A stretch of 64,000 nucleotides of DNA from Paramecium octaurelia (lineage: Eukaryota; Ciliophora; Oligohymenophorea; Peniculida; Parameciidae): assembly GCA_905182995.1 (NCBI GenBank), contig CAJJDP010000030.1, positions 314,747 through 378,746 of the forward strand, read 5' to 3'. Under the pieces are notes generated by a model. That model saw only the letters and a program-made list of their open reading frames with translations, did no database searches and was not told the DNA's origin. Each line of letters begins with the position of its first letter. Within the stretch, counting starts at the first letter, position 1. Of this stretch, positions 61,776-64,000 are shown piece after piece. Position numbers and translations under genes: made by a program.

Positions 61776-62374
61776 GTAAAATTACAACAGTACATTAAAA
61801 TATATTAAACTTTGCAGATTATTAGAGCTTTCTCTTCATTTATGCATATTAAAGAATTTGTTTATATTTTTTCATATTAATTAAATTTATTCTAATCTAA
61901 TTATGTAATTCCCATCTCCAAAGAATTAATATAAATGATCATATGTTTGGATTGAAAAATCAAATGTTTTTGCAAAATTAGAATTCTAATAATTGGATGA
62001 AAGGAGTTCAAATGATTAACTTTTATATTGATTTCTCTTTACTCCTAATGATTTGATATTTTAAGACTTCAAATATTAAATTTTTAATAAAGGATTCTAA
62101 ATATTATAGGTTAAGCGATATTGTAGCGATTTTTGAATTTTGTGAAATGAAATTCAAAGAATATTAAATTTTATTATTCCATGGATTAGATATTAAAAAA
62201 TTTGGTGACAATTGAAAAATGAATAATTCATAATAGATAAAATACAACTTAGAAAAATTAATAGATTTATTAAAGAATTTTATATCATTGAATATAGATT
62301 ACATAGAAAAAACTGCCATTCGGAAATAATAATTGCCAAAAGAAATTTTTTATTAAATAATACTTATTTTTAAA
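61776..62374. other. Intergenic region
   Basis: A+T-rich sequence with no recognised frame between the P1 gene and a small membrane protein gene. Confidence 0.45.
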
Positions 62375-62719
62375 ATGACTTTCCTTTTTTATGTCTTATT
62401 ATTAGCTCCTTTACTCTTATTAATAGGAATATATAAGCTTTGTTTTCAAAGAAAACTTGGCAATAGAAGAGACTAATTTGGAACTTTGCATGAGAGAATG
62501 AAAAAAAAATTATTTTTTGGATATGCTGAATTAATCAATACTATGTCCAATGAAGACTTAAATATATTACAGTAAACATATGAAAACACTATAAAAAATG
62601 CTCAATCGATTAAGGTGTAGGGTGTAAAAAAAGTGAAAAATTTATCAAAAAGACTTAAAAAAGTATTATTTGTGGATGAATTGGATCAAATTACAACTGA
62701 ATAATCTACTTTAATATGA
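62375..62719 (+). CDS. Small single-pass membrane protein
   Basis: 114 residues without introns. An N-terminal hydrophobic helix (FLFYVLLLAPLLLLIGIY) is followed by a basic, helical domain (KLCFQRKLGNRRD, KNAQSIKVQGVKKVKNLSKRLKK) and an acidic C-terminus. The helix without a cleavage-like site suggests a signal anchor. No family recognised. Confidence 0.5.
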
Positions 62720-63077
62720 ATATAGTTTGTAACAGTCTATAGACTCTAGATATAAATAAATTATACAAATCTTAAATTGTTTGTATTCCTTTATTATATT
62801 CAAATACAAGTATAAAAAATATTATCTGATTAACCAGTTTAGAAAGAGAGAAGAGCATAAAAGAACAAGTTTTATACCAATATATTCTTTCATAAAATAT
62901 TAATAAATTAATTATATATTTGTTAATGTGATCACAGATAAAGTTATCCAAAAATGAGAATAACTCATATCTAATTAATTTTATGTAGTATTCTGATATC
63001 TTTAGTAAACTCATTTTTCGGTATTATATTTTGATATTAAATTTATCGTTAATATTTTAAAATATTATTTATCAACT
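62720..63077. other. Intergenic region
   Basis: A+T-rich; the only frames here are low complexity. Probably the promoter of the coiled-coil gene downstream. Confidence 0.4.
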
Positions 63078-63953
63078 ATGTAGCAAACTCGATCGCCTTT
63101 GTCACCTATCGATTCTAACCAGAATACTTATAGATCTTAAGCTTCTAAGACCCAAGATCTGAATTATTAGTTTCAATTCTAAATATCAAAATAAAAACTT
63201 TAGACAGTCCCTGATTCTCTATAAGATAGTAATACTGCGTTCATGAGTCCTAAAAATACAAAGCTAAAAACTTAAACCTTTTTTTCTCCAAATTGTAGAT
63301 CACCCTTAACAACAAGGAAAGAAATAAATTCAATTTAATCTCCTTATAACTTTTCTATTCATTCAGCTAAATCACCTGTTAAAATTGGAAATAACGCTTT
63401 TCAAAATATAAAATAAGAACTAGATTATTTTAAATAAAAAAACAGCAATCTATAGAAGTAAATCCTCAATTTGACGTCTGAAATATAACGCGGATAATCA
63501 AACACTCTAATGAAGGAGTTAAAATAAAAAATCTAATTGTTGACTTAGATGAATGATAAGTTAACTTAAGAAAATAAAGAATTGCAATCAAAAGGGAACT
63601 TGAATTAGTTGAAATAAAATATAGAATAGTAAATAAAATTAATAAAAGAAAATGAGAAGAAATTGAATGAAATTAAGGAGAGTTAATAAAAATATGAAAT
63701 TTCTTAGCTTGAACTTGTAAAGAACTCTACAACTGACTATATCACATAATTGATTCTTGATTTGGAGGAAAGAGTTCACATTTTGATAATTGAAAATGCT
63801 AATTTAAATAAAGTATTTAATTAGAAAATTAAATTAAATGAAAGATTTAACACTTTGGAATTGTAATTGAAATAAGCTTAAGTGTAATTTTAGAAAGTAA
63901 AGGTTGAAGAAAAGCTAGTAAAAACGAAATATAATTAAATAAAGAAAAAATGA
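63078..63953 (+). CDS. Coiled-coil protein, 291 residues
   Basis: Intronless frame from ATG to TGA. The N-terminal 110 residues are Ser/Thr/Pro/Gln-rich with several Ser-Pro sites (RSPLSPIDS, MSPKNTK, KSPVKIG), candidate targets of proline-directed kinases. Residues about 120-290 are Lys/Glu/Gln/Leu-rich heptad-like coiled coil (LDLEERVHILIIENANLNK). It resembles many ciliate cytoskeletal or basal-body coiled-coil proteins, but no orthologue can be named. Confidence 0.72.
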
Positions 63954-64000
63954 AATTTATAATCTGTTTTTTATAATTTTATATATACTAAATTATTCTA

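Overview
This window looks like macronuclear (somatic) DNA of a ciliate, very probably Paramecium. It is about 70 percent A+T. Conserved genes read through TAA and TAG, which sit where glutamine is expected, and they end only at TGA. Introns are tiny: about 90 were placed, 20 to 34 nt long, nearly all starting GTA and ending TAG, fewer ending AAG or CAG. Genes are packed on both strands with gaps often under 150 nt. A probable trichocyst matrix protein also fits Paramecium. Standard-code open reading frames are therefore mostly fragments or antisense shadows. All gene models here use TAA and TAG as Gln and were assembled by hand across introns.

Layout. 0-13 kb: a small basic protein, a helix-turn-helix protein, a leishmanolysin-type metalloprotease, an importin-7/8-like karyopherin (minus), a large type I membrane protein, a cyclic-nucleotide-binding protein and a small Ser-rich protein. 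12.5-21.5 kb: Memo (minus), V-ATPase subunit a (plus) and V-ATPase subunit d (minus) tail to tail, a DHHC-family protein whose active site is lost, a cysteine glutathione peroxidase and a canonical DHHC palmitoyltransferase. 22-34.5 kb: aspartate aminotransferase, a multipass membrane protein, a decayed gene, a mitochondrial carrier, ZPR1 (minus) with a decayed partial copy behind it, a COG0523/CobW GTPase (minus), a C2-domain membrane protein and a protein kinase. 35-39 kb: histone H2A.Z, two related helix-turn-helix genes (minus) flanking a Rab GTPase (minus). 39-46.4 kb: a gene-poor stretch with a decayed fragment, small proteins including one with a lipidation-type N-terminus, a GW/KGK-rich protein, a B-box-like coiled-coil protein and the trichocyst matrix-like protein. 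46.8-64 kb: ATG101, a kinesin, a pseudokinase-like protein, a 1250-residue unknown, the large subunit of replication protein A, ribosomal protein P1 and a coiled-coil protein.

Few genes share a pathway. The exception is the V-ATPase V0 pair. The DHHC genes, Rab, C2 protein, kinesin and trichocyst-type cargo all belong to the rich membrane-traffic repertoire of ciliates, but their proximity need not be functional. No operons, CRISPR arrays, tRNAs, rRNAs, telomeric repeats or convincing transposons were seen.
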